Shown here: positions 44,506 to 54,165 of the stretch, in pieces | How the letters are laid out: each line of letters begins with the position of its first letter | Position numbering within the stretch: position 1 is the stretch's first letter | Source of the DNA: Undibacterium cyanobacteriorum | GTDB lineage: Bacteria > Pseudomonadota > Gammaproteobacteria > Burkholderiales > Burkholderiaceae_D | Assembly: GCF_031326225.1 (NCBI RefSeq) | Contig: NZ_CP133720.1 | Coordinates: 1,364,001-1,428,000, forward strand | Direction: 5' to 3' | DNA length: 64,000 bases | Notes under the pieces: generated by a model | The model's input: the letters and a program-made list of their open reading frames with translations, nothing else | The model's database searches: none | Told to the model about the DNA's origin: nothing | Program-made: the position numbers and the translations under genes

Positions 44506-46149
44506 GTGAGCTCAGCAGACGAAGAACTTGAGGCGGCGATCCGAGCGCTTGGTCAAGTTTTCATTTCTAAACTTCCAGGTAAATTGGCGGAGATAGAAGA
44601 CGCCAAGGATGCTTTTTGCAGTAACTCCGATAACAAAGAACATGAAGCCTTGCTGCATAGACTGCTTCATACAATGGCAGGTTCCGCTGGAACCTTCGGT
44701 TTCCCAGAAATGGGCGCTAAGGCGCGCGTTCTTGAATCTCAACTCAAAGCCCATATAGCCGGAGAAGTTTGGGATCAAGCTCGCTTAGACTTATTTTGCC
44801 GCGATATCGAAACGTATATTCAAGAGTCGCGCGTGGCGGAACCTGAGGCTGAGCCAGAGGCTCTTGCGCCTGTGAAGGCACCGGTTGTGGAGGCAGAGCG
44901 TAAGCTCATTTATTTAGTCGACAGTGATTTCGAGAAGACCGCCGAAATTGTGGCCCAGTTAGAGCAGTTCGCTTTTGACGTTTGCCATATCGAATGTCTT
45001 GAGTATTTGGCGGAAGCACTTGACGAAAAAATGCCGCATTTCCTAGTGATCGACCTTGATTGCCAGCATGGCTATCACGCAGGCGGTGACGAAATCGAAC
45101 GCTTGCAGGCACAAGGACGCAAGTTGCCGCCTACCTTGTTCATGTCGAACTTAAACAGTTTTGAGAGCCGGTTGCGGGCCGTGCGCGCTGGTGGCGAAGG
45201 TTTTTTCCTGAAGCCGGTTGACGTCCTCGCGTTGACCGAACGCATGGAAGAAATTCTTGCATTGCCTGAGCCACGCTTATATCGCATTTTGATCATTGAT
45301 GACGATGTCGATTTAACGAACGCTTACAGCACATTGTTGAAGTCGGCTGGCATGATCGTCGAAGTGTTGAATGACCCGGAATTAGTATTGGAGCGTATGG
45401 CGAGTTTTAGACCAGAGCTGCTGTTGATGGACATTTACATGCCGAACTGTGATGGTGTTGAGCTTTCGAAAGTGATTCGCCAAGATCATTCCTACCTGGA
45501 TGTCCCGATTATTTTTCTGTCGAGCGAACAAGATGAACAGAAGCAGATTGCCGCTGTCAAAGTGGGTGCTGATGATTTCTTATGTAAGCCAATCGCGCCT
45601 GAATTGCTGATTTCTTCGTTGTCTTCACGTGCGGAACGCTTCCGTTCTTTACGTACTTTGGTCATGCGCGATGGCTTAACAGGCCTGTTTAATCATACTG
45701 CGATCAAAGAAGACCTTATCGCCAAGATTTCAAGTGCGAGCCGCACCGTGACCTGCGTGGCGGTGGCCATGATCGATCTTGATAACTTCAAAATGGTGAA
45801 CGATACCTACGGTCATCAGATGGGCGATCAAGTTCTGCGCACTTTGTCTCACATGCTTAAGCAACGTCTCAGAAAAAGTGACGCAGTGGGCCGCTATGGT
45901 GGTGAAGAGTTTATTGTCATTTTCCCCAACACGACCGCCGATGTTGCACGGATGGTGTTAGATAAAATTCGTACAGCCTTTAGTCGTGTTGTTCACGTTT
46001 CTGAACACGGAGAATTTAAGGTGGGGTTCTCAGCGGGTATCGCCGATTCGCGTCAAACAGCGAACCCCGATGAATTATTGACCGTCGCTGACGCTGCTTT
46101 GTACAAAGCGAAAGCAAATGGCAAGAATCAGGTGGTATTGGGCGAATAA
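44506..46149 (+). CDS. Hpt-REC-REC-GGDEF diguanylate cyclase
   Basis: This 547-residue cytoplasmic signalling protein has an Hpt domain with H55 (HTMAGSAGTFGF). A first receiver occupies about 132-250, with D183 as possible phosphoacceptor and K236. A second receiver occupies about 258-375, with D309 in LLLMDIYMPNCDG. The GGDEF domain has an intact active site GGEEF (465-469) and an inhibitory site RKSD (456-459). It should make cyclic-di-GMP under phosphorelay control with product feedback. The start is a GTG with AAGGA upstream. No histidine kinase is adjacent. Confidence 0.92.
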   Translation: MSSADEELEAAIRALGQVFISKLPGKLAEIEDAKDAFCSNSDNKEHEALLHRLLHTMAGSAGTFGFPEMGAKARVLESQLKAHIAGEVWDQARLDLFCRDIETYIQESRVAEPEAEPEALAPVKAPVVEAERKLIYLVDSDFEKTAEIVAQLEQFAFDVCHIECLEYLAEALDEKMPHFLVIDLDCQHGYHAGGDEIERLQAQGRKLPPTLFMSNLNSFESRLRAVRAGGEGFFLKPVDVLALTERMEEILALPEPRLYRILIIDDDVDLTNAYSTLLKSAGMIVEVLNDPELVLERMASFRPELLLMDIYMPNCDGVELSKVIRQDHSYLDVPIIFLSSEQDEQKQIAAVKVGADDFLCKPIAPELLISSLSSRAERFRSLRTLVMRDGLTGLFNHTAIKEDLIAKISSASRTVTCVAVAMIDLDNFKMVNDTYGHQMGDQVLRTLSHMLKQRLRKSDAVGRYGGEEFIVIFPNTTADVARMVLDKIRTAFSRVVHVSEHGEFKVGFSAGIADSRQTANPDELLTVADAALYKAKANGKNQVVLGE

Positions 46150-46197
46150 AACAAATTGAGTCGAACAAATTGAGTCAAACAAATGACGTAAGCAAAA

Positions 46198-46227
46198 ATG
46201 GCACTGAGTTTCAGTGCCATTTTTTTG
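46198..46227 (+). terminator. Rho-independent terminator
   Basis: ATGGCACTGA (46198-46207) and TCAGTGCCAT (46211-46220) form a perfect 10-bp stem with a GTT loop and a T7 run. It ends the GGDEF transcript. Confidence 0.93.
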
Positions 46228-46304
46228 TGTAGTTAAATCAGCTTACTTAAGAACTTCATCAGAGCAGTGCCTAAGCACTTTGCTCTGAATCTTTAGCAAC
46301 CAAT

Positions 46305-48632
46305 CTAATTTTTCTGCAGACTTTGCGCTTTGACTTTGGCTTCTAAAGCCTTGCCTTTGCGTGCACGTTTGCCGATGTGGTTGGCTAAGCCCGAAGCGCT
46401 TAAACTCACTTCTTGTGCTTTGCCACCGCGGCCGATGCCATGAACCTTGACACCTTTTTGACTGATCGCAGTTGCCGCCAAGAGTTTCTCCTTGTCTTCC
46501 AACTCCATCAAGATCACGCCACGACCACCGCTCGAGAGTTGTTTGATTTCATTGAGACCAAACACCAATAAACGTCCTTTTTCAGATAAACAAGCAATCG
46601 CACTTGCATCCTCTGACACCGCGCTTGGCGCTAATGGCTCATCACCATCATCAAGCGTCATAAAGGCTTTACCCGCTTTCATACGTCCGACCATATCACC
46701 CAATTTGGCGGTGAAGCCATAACCAGCGGTGGACGCCAACAGTAACTGAATTTCTGCTTTGCCAGCGTAGTAATGCATGATACGAGTGCCAGCGGCTAAG
46801 TCGATCAAGGTGGTCACTGGAACGCCGTCACCGCGCGCACCGGGCAGGGCAGAGACCGCCACAGAATAAACACGACCATTGGAGCCGAACACGAGTAAAT
46901 TATCGACCGTACGGCATTCGAAAGTGCCATACAATTTATCACCTGCTTTGAAGGTGAATTGGGCAGGATCATGATCATGACCTGTGCGTGCACGAACCCA
47001 GCCTTTTTCAGAAACCACAACGGTGACCGGCTCGTCGATGACTTTTTGTTCGACCGAGGCTTTTTGTGCTTCTTCAATCAAGGTGCGGCGCGCATCGCCA
47101 TATTGTTTAGCGTCGCCTTCGATTTCTTTGATGATGCAACGTTTCATCGCCGAAGGATCGTCGAGCAAATTCTGCAAGCCACTCTTCTCATTGCGCAATT
47201 CTGCTAATTCTTGCTCGATCTTGATGGCTTCTAAACGTGCCAACTGACGCAAACGAATTTCGAGAATATCTTCAGCTTGGCGATCAGACAAACGGAAAGC
47301 AGTGATCAGAGCGGGCTTCGGTTCATCGGATTCGCGAATGATCTTGATGACTTTATCGATATTCAATAGAACCGCTTGGCGACCTTCGAGGATATGAATA
47401 CGATCATCGACTTTCTGCAGACGGAAGCGGGTACGGCGTGTGACCGTCTCAAAGCGGAAACTGATCCATTCACCGAGAATTTCGCCCAAGGCTTTTTGAC
47501 GTGGACGTCCATCGCCACCAATCATGACCAAATTGAGTGAAGCCGAGGTCTCAAGCGAAGTATGCGCCAATAGCATTTGCATGAACTCAGTCTGATCTTG
47601 ATTCTTCGATTTAGGCTCGAGAACCAGTCGGACCGCAGCATCTTTACCAGACTCATCGCGCACGGCGTCAAGCACCGATAACATGATTTGCTTTTGGCTG
47701 ATTTGTTCTGGTGACAGCGATTTTTTACCGAGTTTGACTTTAGGATTGGTGATCTCTTCGATCTCTTCCAAAACTTTTTGGGTCGAGGTACCCGGTGGCA
47801 GTTCCGTGACCACGGCTTGCCATTGGCCACGCGCTAACTCTTCAATTTTCCAGCGCGCGCGCACTTTCACACTGCCGCGACCAGTGGCGTAAATATCGCT
47901 GATGGCCGCTGCTGGCGTAATGATTTGACCGCCACCAGGGAAGTCCGGGCCCGGAATATGTTCCATCAATTCAGCATGGCTGATTTTAGGATTGCGGATC
48001 ATCGCGACTGCGGCTTTGGCGACTTCGTTCAAATTATGCGAAGGGATTTCGGTAGCCATACCCACCGCGATACCGGAGGCGCCATTCAAGAGCACGAAAG
48101 GCAAACGTCCTGGCAGTAACGTTGGTTCTTCATAAGAGCCATCATAGTTGGCTTGGAAGTCGACCGTGCCGAGATCAATTTCATCGAGCAATAATTTGGA
48201 GATCGGCGTTAAACGGGCTTCGGTGTAACGCATCGCCGCAGCACCATCGCCATCGCGTGAACCGAAGTTACCTTGACCATCAATAAGCGGGTAGCGTAGT
48301 GAGAAATCTTGCGCCATCCGTACCATCGCGTCATACACAGACTGGTCGCCATGGGGATGCAATTTACCGAGTACTTCACCGACCACGGTGGCGGATTTAC
48401 GGGGCTTAGCACTGGCGTTCAAACCAAGCTCATTCATCGAATACAAAATTCGACGTTGCACAGGTTTTTGACCGTCACTCACATCGGGCAAGGCACGGCC
48501 TTTGACGACTGAAATCGCATAGTCCAAATAAGCACGCTCGGCAAAGGTCGCCAGCGTCAAAGACTCGCCGTCATTGCCACCACCGCCATTATTGTCCGGC
48601 ACTTCATCAAATAAATTTGCTTGTTCGCTCAT
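46305..48632 (-). CDS. parC: DNA topoisomerase IV subunit A
   Basis: This subunit of topoisomerase IV, which decatenates daughter chromosomes, has 775 residues. The breakage-reunion domain carries the catalytic tyrosine in AAMRYTEARL near residue 125. The coiled-coil region is around 400-490, and the C-terminal beta-propeller is shortened. The N-terminal quinolone-pocket region reads HPHGDQSVYDAMVRMAQDF. It differs from GyrA in length and in lacking a clear GyrA box. It lies 174 bases downstream of parE, with a hairpin element in the gap. Confidence 0.95.
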   Translation of the reverse strand: MSEQANLFDEVPDNNGGGGNDGESLTLATFAERAYLDYAISVVKGRALPDVSDGQKPVQRRILYSMNELGLNASAKPRKSATVVGEVLGKLHPHGDQSVYDAMVRMAQDFSLRYPLIDGQGNFGSRDGDGAAAMRYTEARLTPISKLLLDEIDLGTVDFQANYDGSYEEPTLLPGRLPFVLLNGASGIAVGMATEIPSHNLNEVAKAAVAMIRNPKISHAELMEHIPGPDFPGGGQIITPAAAISDIYATGRGSVKVRARWKIEELARGQWQAVVTELPPGTSTQKVLEEIEEITNPKVKLGKKSLSPEQISQKQIMLSVLDAVRDESGKDAAVRLVLEPKSKNQDQTEFMQMLLAHTSLETSASLNLVMIGGDGRPRQKALGEILGEWISFRFETVTRRTRFRLQKVDDRIHILEGRQAVLLNIDKVIKIIRESDEPKPALITAFRLSDRQAEDILEIRLRQLARLEAIKIEQELAELRNEKSGLQNLLDDPSAMKRCIIKEIEGDAKQYGDARRTLIEEAQKASVEQKVIDEPVTVVVSEKGWVRARTGHDHDPAQFTFKAGDKLYGTFECRTVDNLLVFGSNGRVYSVAVSALPGARGDGVPVTTLIDLAAGTRIMHYYAGKAEIQLLLASTAGYGFTAKLGDMVGRMKAGKAFMTLDDGDEPLAPSAVSEDASAIACLSEKGRLLVFGLNEIKQLSSGGRGVILMELEDKEKLLAATAISQKGVKVHGIGRGGKAQEVSLSASGLANHIGKRARKGKALEAKVKAQSLQKN

Positions 48633-48698
48633 AATCTTATTGTCAAATTTGGGGCGGGTTTACCCACTCTATGTTCTTAATTTTTCAGGGAGACTCAG

Positions 48699-48796
48699 AA
48701 ATTCGATTCCGCGGATGCAGTACAAGGCGCAAACCAAAGCAATACGTCGGTATTGCGAGGATTTGCAACGCCGTAATGCGCCGCGCAATCGGATTT
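48699..48796 (-). repeat. Element B copy (B4), inverted, between parE and parC
   Basis: Outer arms AAATTCGATTCCGCGG (48699-48714) and CCGCGCAATCGGATTT (48781-48796) pair at 14 of 16 positions. The interior reads, on the minus strand, CGTTGCAAATCCTCGCAATAC...GTATTGC...TTTGCGCCTTG. The inner hairpin CAATAC/GTATTG replaces the CCATAC/GTATGG of the copy at 55.5 kb. Confidence 0.75.
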
Positions 48797-48806
48797 ATGA
48801 GGCTCA

Positions 48807-50798
48807 CTAGATGTCGGCGTCGACTTCGTTACCATGCTCTTCCAACCACGAACGACGTGCCGCCGATTCGCTCTTGCCCATCAGCATATTGAAGCGGCCT
48901 TCGGAGAATGTTTGATCGAATTCGCCAAGTGACACTGGCAATAGGCGACGTGTATCCGGATTCATGGTGGTTTCCCATAATTGGTTGGCGTTCATCTCAC
49001 CCAAACCTTTAAAGCGGGAGATGGTCCATGCGCCTTCTTTTACGCCGTCTTTACGCAATTTATCTTCGATCGCAGTTAATTCGCCTTGATCGAGCGCGTA
49101 AATTTTCTGCGCCGGTTTCTTACCGCGGGCAGGGGCATCCACACGGAACAAAGGTGGACGTGCGATGCAGATGTGGCCACGGGCAATCAGTTGCGGGAAA
49201 TGCTTGAAGAACAGTGTCAACAACAAAACCTGAATGTGAGAACCATCGACGTCCGCATCAGACAGAATGCAAATCTTGCCGTAACGCAGATTGCTGAGAT
49301 CGACTGTATCGTTGACACCATGCGGGTCAACACCAATCGCTACGGCGATATCGTGAATCTCATTGTTCGCAAACAAGCGATCGCGTTCTGATTCCCATGA
49401 ATTCAAGACCTTGCCGCGTAATGGCAGAATCGCTTGGAACTCTTTATCGCGTCCCATCTTTGCTGAGCCACCCGCAGAGTCACCTTCGACTAAGAACAGC
49501 TCATTGCGGCTGATGTCATCCGATTCGCAATCAGTCAACTTACCTGGCAACACCGCCACGCCAGACGATTTTTTCTTCTCGACTTTTTGCAAAGAGCGCA
49601 AACGTGATTGCGCTTGTTTAATGACGAGTTCGGCTAATTTTTTACCCAGTTCGACGTGTGAGTTCAACCATAATTCCAAAGGAGGTTTGGCAAAACTCGA
49701 GACCAAACGCACCGCATCGCGTGAGTTCAAACGCTCTTTAATTTGACCTTGGAATTGTGGATCTAATACTTTGGCAGACAAAACAAACGAAGCGCGTGCG
49801 AACACGTCTTCTGGTAAAAGTTTGACGCCTTTCGGTAATAATGAGTGCATCTCTGCAAAGCTCTTCACCGCCCCAAACAAACCTTCGCGCAAACCGGATT
49901 CGTGCGTACCGCCAGCTGGCGTCGGAATCAAGTTTACATAGGATTCACGAACAACCGTGCCATCTTCGGTCCAGGCAACCACCCAAGAGGCGCCTTCGCC
50001 TTCGGCAAAACCGTCAACTTCCGCGGTGGCGAATTGTTCGCCTTCAAACATAGGGATAACGAGTTCGCCATGGTTCGTTTGCGCCAGGGCTTCAGTCAAG
50101 TAACCACGTAGGCCTTGGTCGTATTGCCAGGTTTGGGTTTCACCAGTTTTTGCATTGATTAAAGAGACGCGCACGCCTGGTAACAACACGGCTTTAGAGC
50201 GCAAGAGACGCTGCATTTCCGGCACGGAGATAGCCGCCGAGTCGAAGTACTTGGCATCGGGCCAGACCGTCACGCGCGTTCCATTTTTCTTGTCGCCACG
50301 ACCTAAGGTTTGCGTGCTCAATGGTTCGATCACATCGCCATTGGCGAAGGTTAGACGATGTAAGCCGCCTTCGCGCCAAACGGTAATTTCTAAACGTTTG
50401 GAAAGAGCATTGGTAACCGATACACCAACACCATGCAAACCGCCTGAGAAAGCATAGGCGCCGCCCGAACCTTTGTCGAACTTACCGCCCGCGTGCAGAC
50501 GTGTGAAAACGATCTCGACCGTTGGTACGCCTTCGTCTGGATGCAAACCAACCGGAATACCGCGACCATCATCTTCTACACTGACGCTGCCGTCGGTATT
50601 GAGTGTGACTTCGATATTTTTACAATGACCACCGAGCGCTTCGTCGGAGGCATTGTCGATCACTTCTTGAATAATATGGAGTGGATTTTCAGTGCGGGTG
50701 TACATCCCCGGTCTTTGCTTGACCGGTTCCAAACCTTTCAGGACCCGGATCGATGATTCACTATAGTCGGATGGAGTCGTATTTTTTTTGGTTGCCAT
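48807..50798 (-). CDS. parE: DNA topoisomerase IV subunit B
   Basis: This is the ATPase subunit of topoisomerase IV, 663 residues. It has a GHKL ATP-binding domain (VIDNASDEALGGH, EDDGRGIPVG), a transducer domain, and a TOPRIM domain with EGDSAGGSAKMGRD and the later DADVDGSHI. The QQ-type C-terminal ending SAARRSWLEEHGNEVD fits ParE rather than GyrB. It stands upstream of parC in the same direction, with 174 bases between them, probably one transcription unit interrupted by an inverted-repeat element. Confidence 0.95.
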   Translation of the reverse strand: MATKKNTTPSDYSESSIRVLKGLEPVKQRPGMYTRTENPLHIIQEVIDNASDEALGGHCKNIEVTLNTDGSVSVEDDGRGIPVGLHPDEGVPTVEIVFTRLHAGGKFDKGSGGAYAFSGGLHGVGVSVTNALSKRLEITVWREGGLHRLTFANGDVIEPLSTQTLGRGDKKNGTRVTVWPDAKYFDSAAISVPEMQRLLRSKAVLLPGVRVSLINAKTGETQTWQYDQGLRGYLTEALAQTNHGELVIPMFEGEQFATAEVDGFAEGEGASWVVAWTEDGTVVRESYVNLIPTPAGGTHESGLREGLFGAVKSFAEMHSLLPKGVKLLPEDVFARASFVLSAKVLDPQFQGQIKERLNSRDAVRLVSSFAKPPLELWLNSHVELGKKLAELVIKQAQSRLRSLQKVEKKKSSGVAVLPGKLTDCESDDISRNELFLVEGDSAGGSAKMGRDKEFQAILPLRGKVLNSWESERDRLFANNEIHDIAVAIGVDPHGVNDTVDLSNLRYGKICILSDADVDGSHIQVLLLTLFFKHFPQLIARGHICIARPPLFRVDAPARGKKPAQKIYALDQGELTAIEDKLRKDGVKEGAWTISRFKGLGEMNANQLWETTMNPDTRRLLPVSLGEFDQTFSEGRFNMLMGKSESAARRSWLEEHGNEVDADI

Positions 50799-51085
50799 GC
50801 GATGAATTGGATAGGTTATTAATTATTGTGTTGGAGAATTTCAGTGTTGGCATGCAATCTGATTTCGTCTGCTTTCACCCAGATGAGACCGTGTAAGGTC
50901 GATCGAAAAGGGTAAAAACACTCTTTTTTATCGTACACGGAAACACAGTGATTGGACAATTATTGCGAAATACTGGCTTTATGTACAGTGATTTTGCGTA
51001 TTAATCGCTTGGTGGATGTTGTTTCTTGTTCGAGAACAGCGCATATCAATTCATTTTCCCTGGAACTATTATTGAATTTTTATGC

Positions 51086-52255
51086 CTATTTGCTCAATAA
51101 GCGCATGCCTTGTTCCAAACCGCTGAGCGTGATCGGGAACATGCGATTGTTCACAATCTGACGAATGATGGCGATCGATTGACGATATTGCCAAATGCCC
51201 TCGGGTTCGGGATTGAGCCAAACGAACTTGGGGAAGTGCGAAGTGAAACGTTGCAGCCACGTCGCACCAGCCTCTTCGTTGTTGTATTCGACTGAGCCGC
51301 CGGGTTGCAGAATTTCGTAGGGACTCATGGTGGCATCGCCGACAAAGATCAGTTTGGTATCGGGTGGATATTTGCGGATCAAATCCCAAGTGGCCAATTT
51401 CTCGGAGTGACGACGGTGGTTGTTTTTCCAAAGATAGTCGTACACGCAATTGTGGAAATAGTAGAACTCAAGATTTTTGAATTCTGTTTTGGCGGCGGAG
51501 AAGAGTTCTTCGACCTGCTCGATGTGGTCGTCCATAGTGCCGCCGACATCTAAAAGCATCAGAACCTTAATATTGTTTTTGCGTTCCGGCTGCATCTTGA
51601 TATCGAGATAGCCCGCATTATTGGCAGTCGCTTTGATGGTGGCATCCAAGGCGAATTCATCGTGCGCACCTTGGCGCGCGAACCGCCGTAAGCGACGCAG
51701 CGCGACTTTGATATTGCGGGTGCCAAGTTCGCGTTCAGTATCGTAATCACGGAAAGCACGTGCTTCCCACACTTTGACGGCGGAACGACGTTCACTCTTA
51801 CCACCGATGCGTATGCCCTCGGGATTATCGCCGCCATTGCCAAACGGGGAGGTGCCGCCAGTGCCTATCCAACGATTGCCGCCTTCATGGCGTTCCTTCT
51901 GTTGTTCCAATAATTCTTTGAGCCTGTCCATCAATTTGTCGTAGCCGAACTTTTCAAGCGCGGCGCGTTGTTCGGGCGTGAGTTCGCGCTCCAAGCGTTT
52001 TTTGAGCCAATCGAGCGGAATATCGGGATGCTTCTCGAAGATGGTCTCGATGCCCTTGAAGTAGGCCGCAAATGCTTTATCGAATTTATCGAAATGCGCT
52101 TCGTCTTTGACTAAGGTGGTGCGAGCGAGAAAGTAGAATTCGTCGAGGGAAGGCGCGATAATGCCCGCCTGCAACGCCTCTAAGAGCATCAAAAATTCTT
52201 TGATCGACACAGGTACTTTAGCGTCGCGTAAGGTAAAAAAGAAATCGATTAACAC
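51086..52255 (-). CDS. VWA domain-containing CoxE-like protein
   Basis: This 389-residue protein has the CoxE-like/VWA layout: an N-terminal helical region (DFFFTLRDAKVPVSIKEFL), then a von Willebrand factor A domain from about residue 220. The metal site motif DxSxS appears as DVGGT (VLMLLDVGGTMDDH), and a later FVGDATMSP provides the second acidic position. In related loci the partner is a MoxR-type AAA ATPase encoded just upstream; here the upstream 435 bases contain no gene. The start is a GTG. The role is probably metal-centre or complex assembly, unproven. Confidence 0.85.
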   Translation of the reverse strand: MLIDFFFTLRDAKVPVSIKEFLMLLEALQAGIIAPSLDEFYFLARTTLVKDEAHFDKFDKAFAAYFKGIETIFEKHPDIPLDWLKKRLERELTPEQRAALEKFGYDKLMDRLKELLEQQKERHEGGNRWIGTGGTSPFGNGGDNPEGIRIGGKSERRSAVKVWEARAFRDYDTERELGTRNIKVALRRLRRFARQGAHDEFALDATIKATANNAGYLDIKMQPERKNNIKVLMLLDVGGTMDDHIEQVEELFSAAKTEFKNLEFYYFHNCVYDYLWKNNHRRHSEKLATWDLIRKYPPDTKLIFVGDATMSPYEILQPGGSVEYNNEEAGATWLQRFTSHFPKFVWLNPEPEGIWQYRQSIAIIRQIVNNRMFPITLSGLEQGMRLLSK

Positions 52256-52690
52256 GTTGAATTGGCCCGCCTAGTGCAATGATGAAGGTGACGCTTGTAT
52301 TGAATGTATTGCTGCAATTGCTTGAATGGATGCAGTCTAGCACCGGCATCACCGGACTGCCCAGTGGCAAAGCTAGTGCAACTCCTTTAAAGAGGTCGGT
52401 TTGAATTTGTGTTATTGCTTGCTTTGCATTCTTGAGGCGATTTGCCTTCCATCCAGTATTCAAACAATAGGCGATAATCCTGAAGTTGACAAAGAAACCA
52501 GAAAGTCTGAATTAGACTCGTTATAGTTTGGTTTTCTTCGGCTAAACACTTCAAATTTGTGGAACTGGCTTGCACGGGGTTTTAAAACGGGTTATACTAC
52601 AAAGCTGTTCAGAATTTTATTGCGGCGAGGCCAAGTAAGTTTGAGACTTACATCTTGAACCCGTCGCGTTGACTACGTTTAGGAAATCAC
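52256..52690. other. Divergent intergenic region with rpsT promoter and leader
   Basis: This 435-base region lies between the VWA gene and rpsT. The first 300 bases show no gene. The last part contains the rpsT promoter and a leader of about 85 bases with a GTAAGT (52635-52640) / ACTTAC (52646-52651) hairpin, where S20 autoregulation might act. Confidence 0.5.
52570..52598 (+). promoter_or_regulatory. rpsT promoter
   Basis: TTGCAC (52570-52575) and TATACT (52593-52598) are separated by exactly 17 bases, a strong sigma-70 pattern, about 90 bases upstream of the rpsT start codon. Confidence 0.8.
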
Positions 52691-52954
52691 ATGGCAAATA
52701 CCGCACAAGCACGCAAACGTGCTCGTCAAGCAATCAAACAAAACGCGCACAACTCTAGTCAGCGTTCGACTTTGCGTACAGCAATCAAGGCTGTTCGTAA
52801 AGCAATCGAAGCTGGTGATAAAGCAGCTGCTGCAGAGATTTTCCAAAAGTCTGTTTCGACGATTGACAGCATCGCTGACAAGAAAATCATCCACAAAAAC
52901 AAAGCAGCTCGTCATAAGAGCCGTTTGGCAACAGCGATCAAAGCATTGGCTTAA
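52691..52954 (+). CDS. rpsT: 30S ribosomal protein S20
   Basis: This 87-residue basic helical protein is the normal S20 length. It opens ANTAQARKRARQAIKQN and ends HKNKAARHKSRLATAIKAL. It binds 16S rRNA early in 30S assembly and can repress its own translation. TAGGAAATCAC precedes the ATG. It is monocistronic, with a strong promoter before it and a hairpin terminator after it. Confidence 0.97.
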   Translation: MANTAQARKRARQAIKQNAHNSSQRSTLRTAIKAVRKAIEAGDKAAAAEIFQKSVSTIDSIADKKIIHKNKAARHKSRLATAIKALA

Positions 52955-53105
52955 TCGATTGTTGAGCTTGGATGGGCTCGCGATGGCGCAGCTTATCCGA
53001 GGATGATACGCATCTTTAATTGAGTGTGTTTTCGAGCTGGCTGTGTATGCAGGCTCATAGAATCGCGCACTAAATTTGATGTGATAGCGGCGAAAGCTGC
53101 AAGAG

Positions 53106-53133
53106 AAAAACCGCAATTACGATTGCGGTTTTT
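53106..53133 (+). terminator. Rho-independent terminator after rpsT
   Basis: AAAAACCGCAAT (53106-53117) and ATTGCGGTTTTT (53122-53133) form a perfect stem with a TACG loop. The flanking A and T tracts allow use on both strands, between convergent rpsT and rluE. Confidence 0.92.
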
Positions 53134-53203
53134 GTCATTTCTGGATACCTACTTTAACTGCTTGAGCCAAACCCTTGTTTCGACCCGACTTCGACTGATC
53201 TTT

Positions 53204-53749
53204 TTAAGTCTTTAACTCCATCATTTCACCTGGCATGAGCGGGTGGGTGGCGAGTGAATAATCTCCAATCGCACTACGAATCAGACGTAAAGTCGGAAGT
53301 CCAACGGCGGCAGTCATACGTCGCACCTGGCGATTTTTGCCTTCGGCGAGCACCATGCAGAGCCAGCTCGTTGGGATATTGGCGCGCTGGCGTATCGGTG
53401 GATTGCGCGGCCACAGCCAATCCGGTTCGGCTATTTCAAATGCCTGGCAGGGAAGCGTCGTAAAGTCGCCTAAATTCAATGGAGCCTGCAAGCGCTGCAA
53501 TTGCTCCGCACTGGCACTTCCTTCCACTTGCACTAAATACGTTTTACTTTCTTTCCAATCAGGATGGCTAATCTTGTGCTGTAGTTTGCCGTCGTCCGTG
53601 AGCAAAATCAGACCTTCGCTATCGGCGTCGAGGCGTCCAGCGGGATAAACCTTGGGAATCTTAATGTAATCAGCCAAAGTAGGGCGCTGCGGATGCGGCG
53701 AAAATTGGCACACAACATCAAACGGTTTATTAAAGAGTATCAGTTTCAT
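53204..53749 (-). CDS. rluE: 23S rRNA pseudouridine synthase, RluE-like
   Basis: This 181-residue protein of the RsuA/RluB/E/F family converts a specific uridine in rRNA to pseudouridine. The catalytic aspartate is in GRLDADSEGLILLT (about residues 38-51). A second family block EGKNRQVRRMTAAVGLPTLRLIR is split here around residues 135-157. It lacks the N-terminal S4 domain, as RluE does (target U2457 in E. coli 23S rRNA). It is convergent with rpsT and divergent from icd. Confidence 0.9.
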   Translation of the reverse strand: MKLILFNKPFDVVCQFSPHPQRPTLADYIKIPKVYPAGRLDADSEGLILLTDDGKLQHKISHPDWKESKTYLVQVEGSASAEQLQRLQAPLNLGDFTTLPCQAFEIAEPDWLWPRNPPIRQRANIPTSWLCMVLAEGKNRQVRRMTAAVGLPTLRLIRSAIGDYSLATHPLMPGEMMELKT

Positions 53750-54165
53750 GCAGGAGTATTTTGCGTATGGTTTTTGCGAGGGTAGCGGGTGGTCTTTGGC
53801 AGACTCCTGATAGTGATTTTCGAGATTTGCTTGTGCAGGTTTTTTGCCATATTGTCAGTGAAGTTCGGCGATCTCGTGTCGATCACATCAAAAACGCTGC
53901 AAGTTTGCACATTATCCTTGATAAATCACAGTTTGCGGGTGTTGCAAAGGGATGGCATCAAGTAAAATAGTAGTGCATAATACGAAATGGTGGTCTTCTG
54001 TCTTATATAAGACTCTCGCGATTTTCAAAGTTTTGCGGTGTTTAATCTCACTGCGAGACGGCGATTTTGTGAAAAGTTTTTTTATAAGGTATCAAGGCAT
54101 GTTAATCGCACGCCCAGCGCGACGTCTTGTTCAACGCTAGCTTGCATGTATCCACGGAGAAAACG
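53750..54165. other. Divergent intergenic region upstream of icd
   Basis: This 416-base region separates rluE and icd. Short open frames exist but none has a ribosome-binding site or family-like sequence. Promoters for both neighbours should lie here. A TTGCAA...TAAAAT pair near 53942-53968 has only 15 bases between the boxes, so I leave it uncalled. Confidence 0.4.

Noticed and set aside
53761..53970. Small plus-strand open frame of 69 codons upstream of icd
   Set aside because: No ribosome-binding site, no family-like sequence, and it overlaps the region expected to hold promoters.
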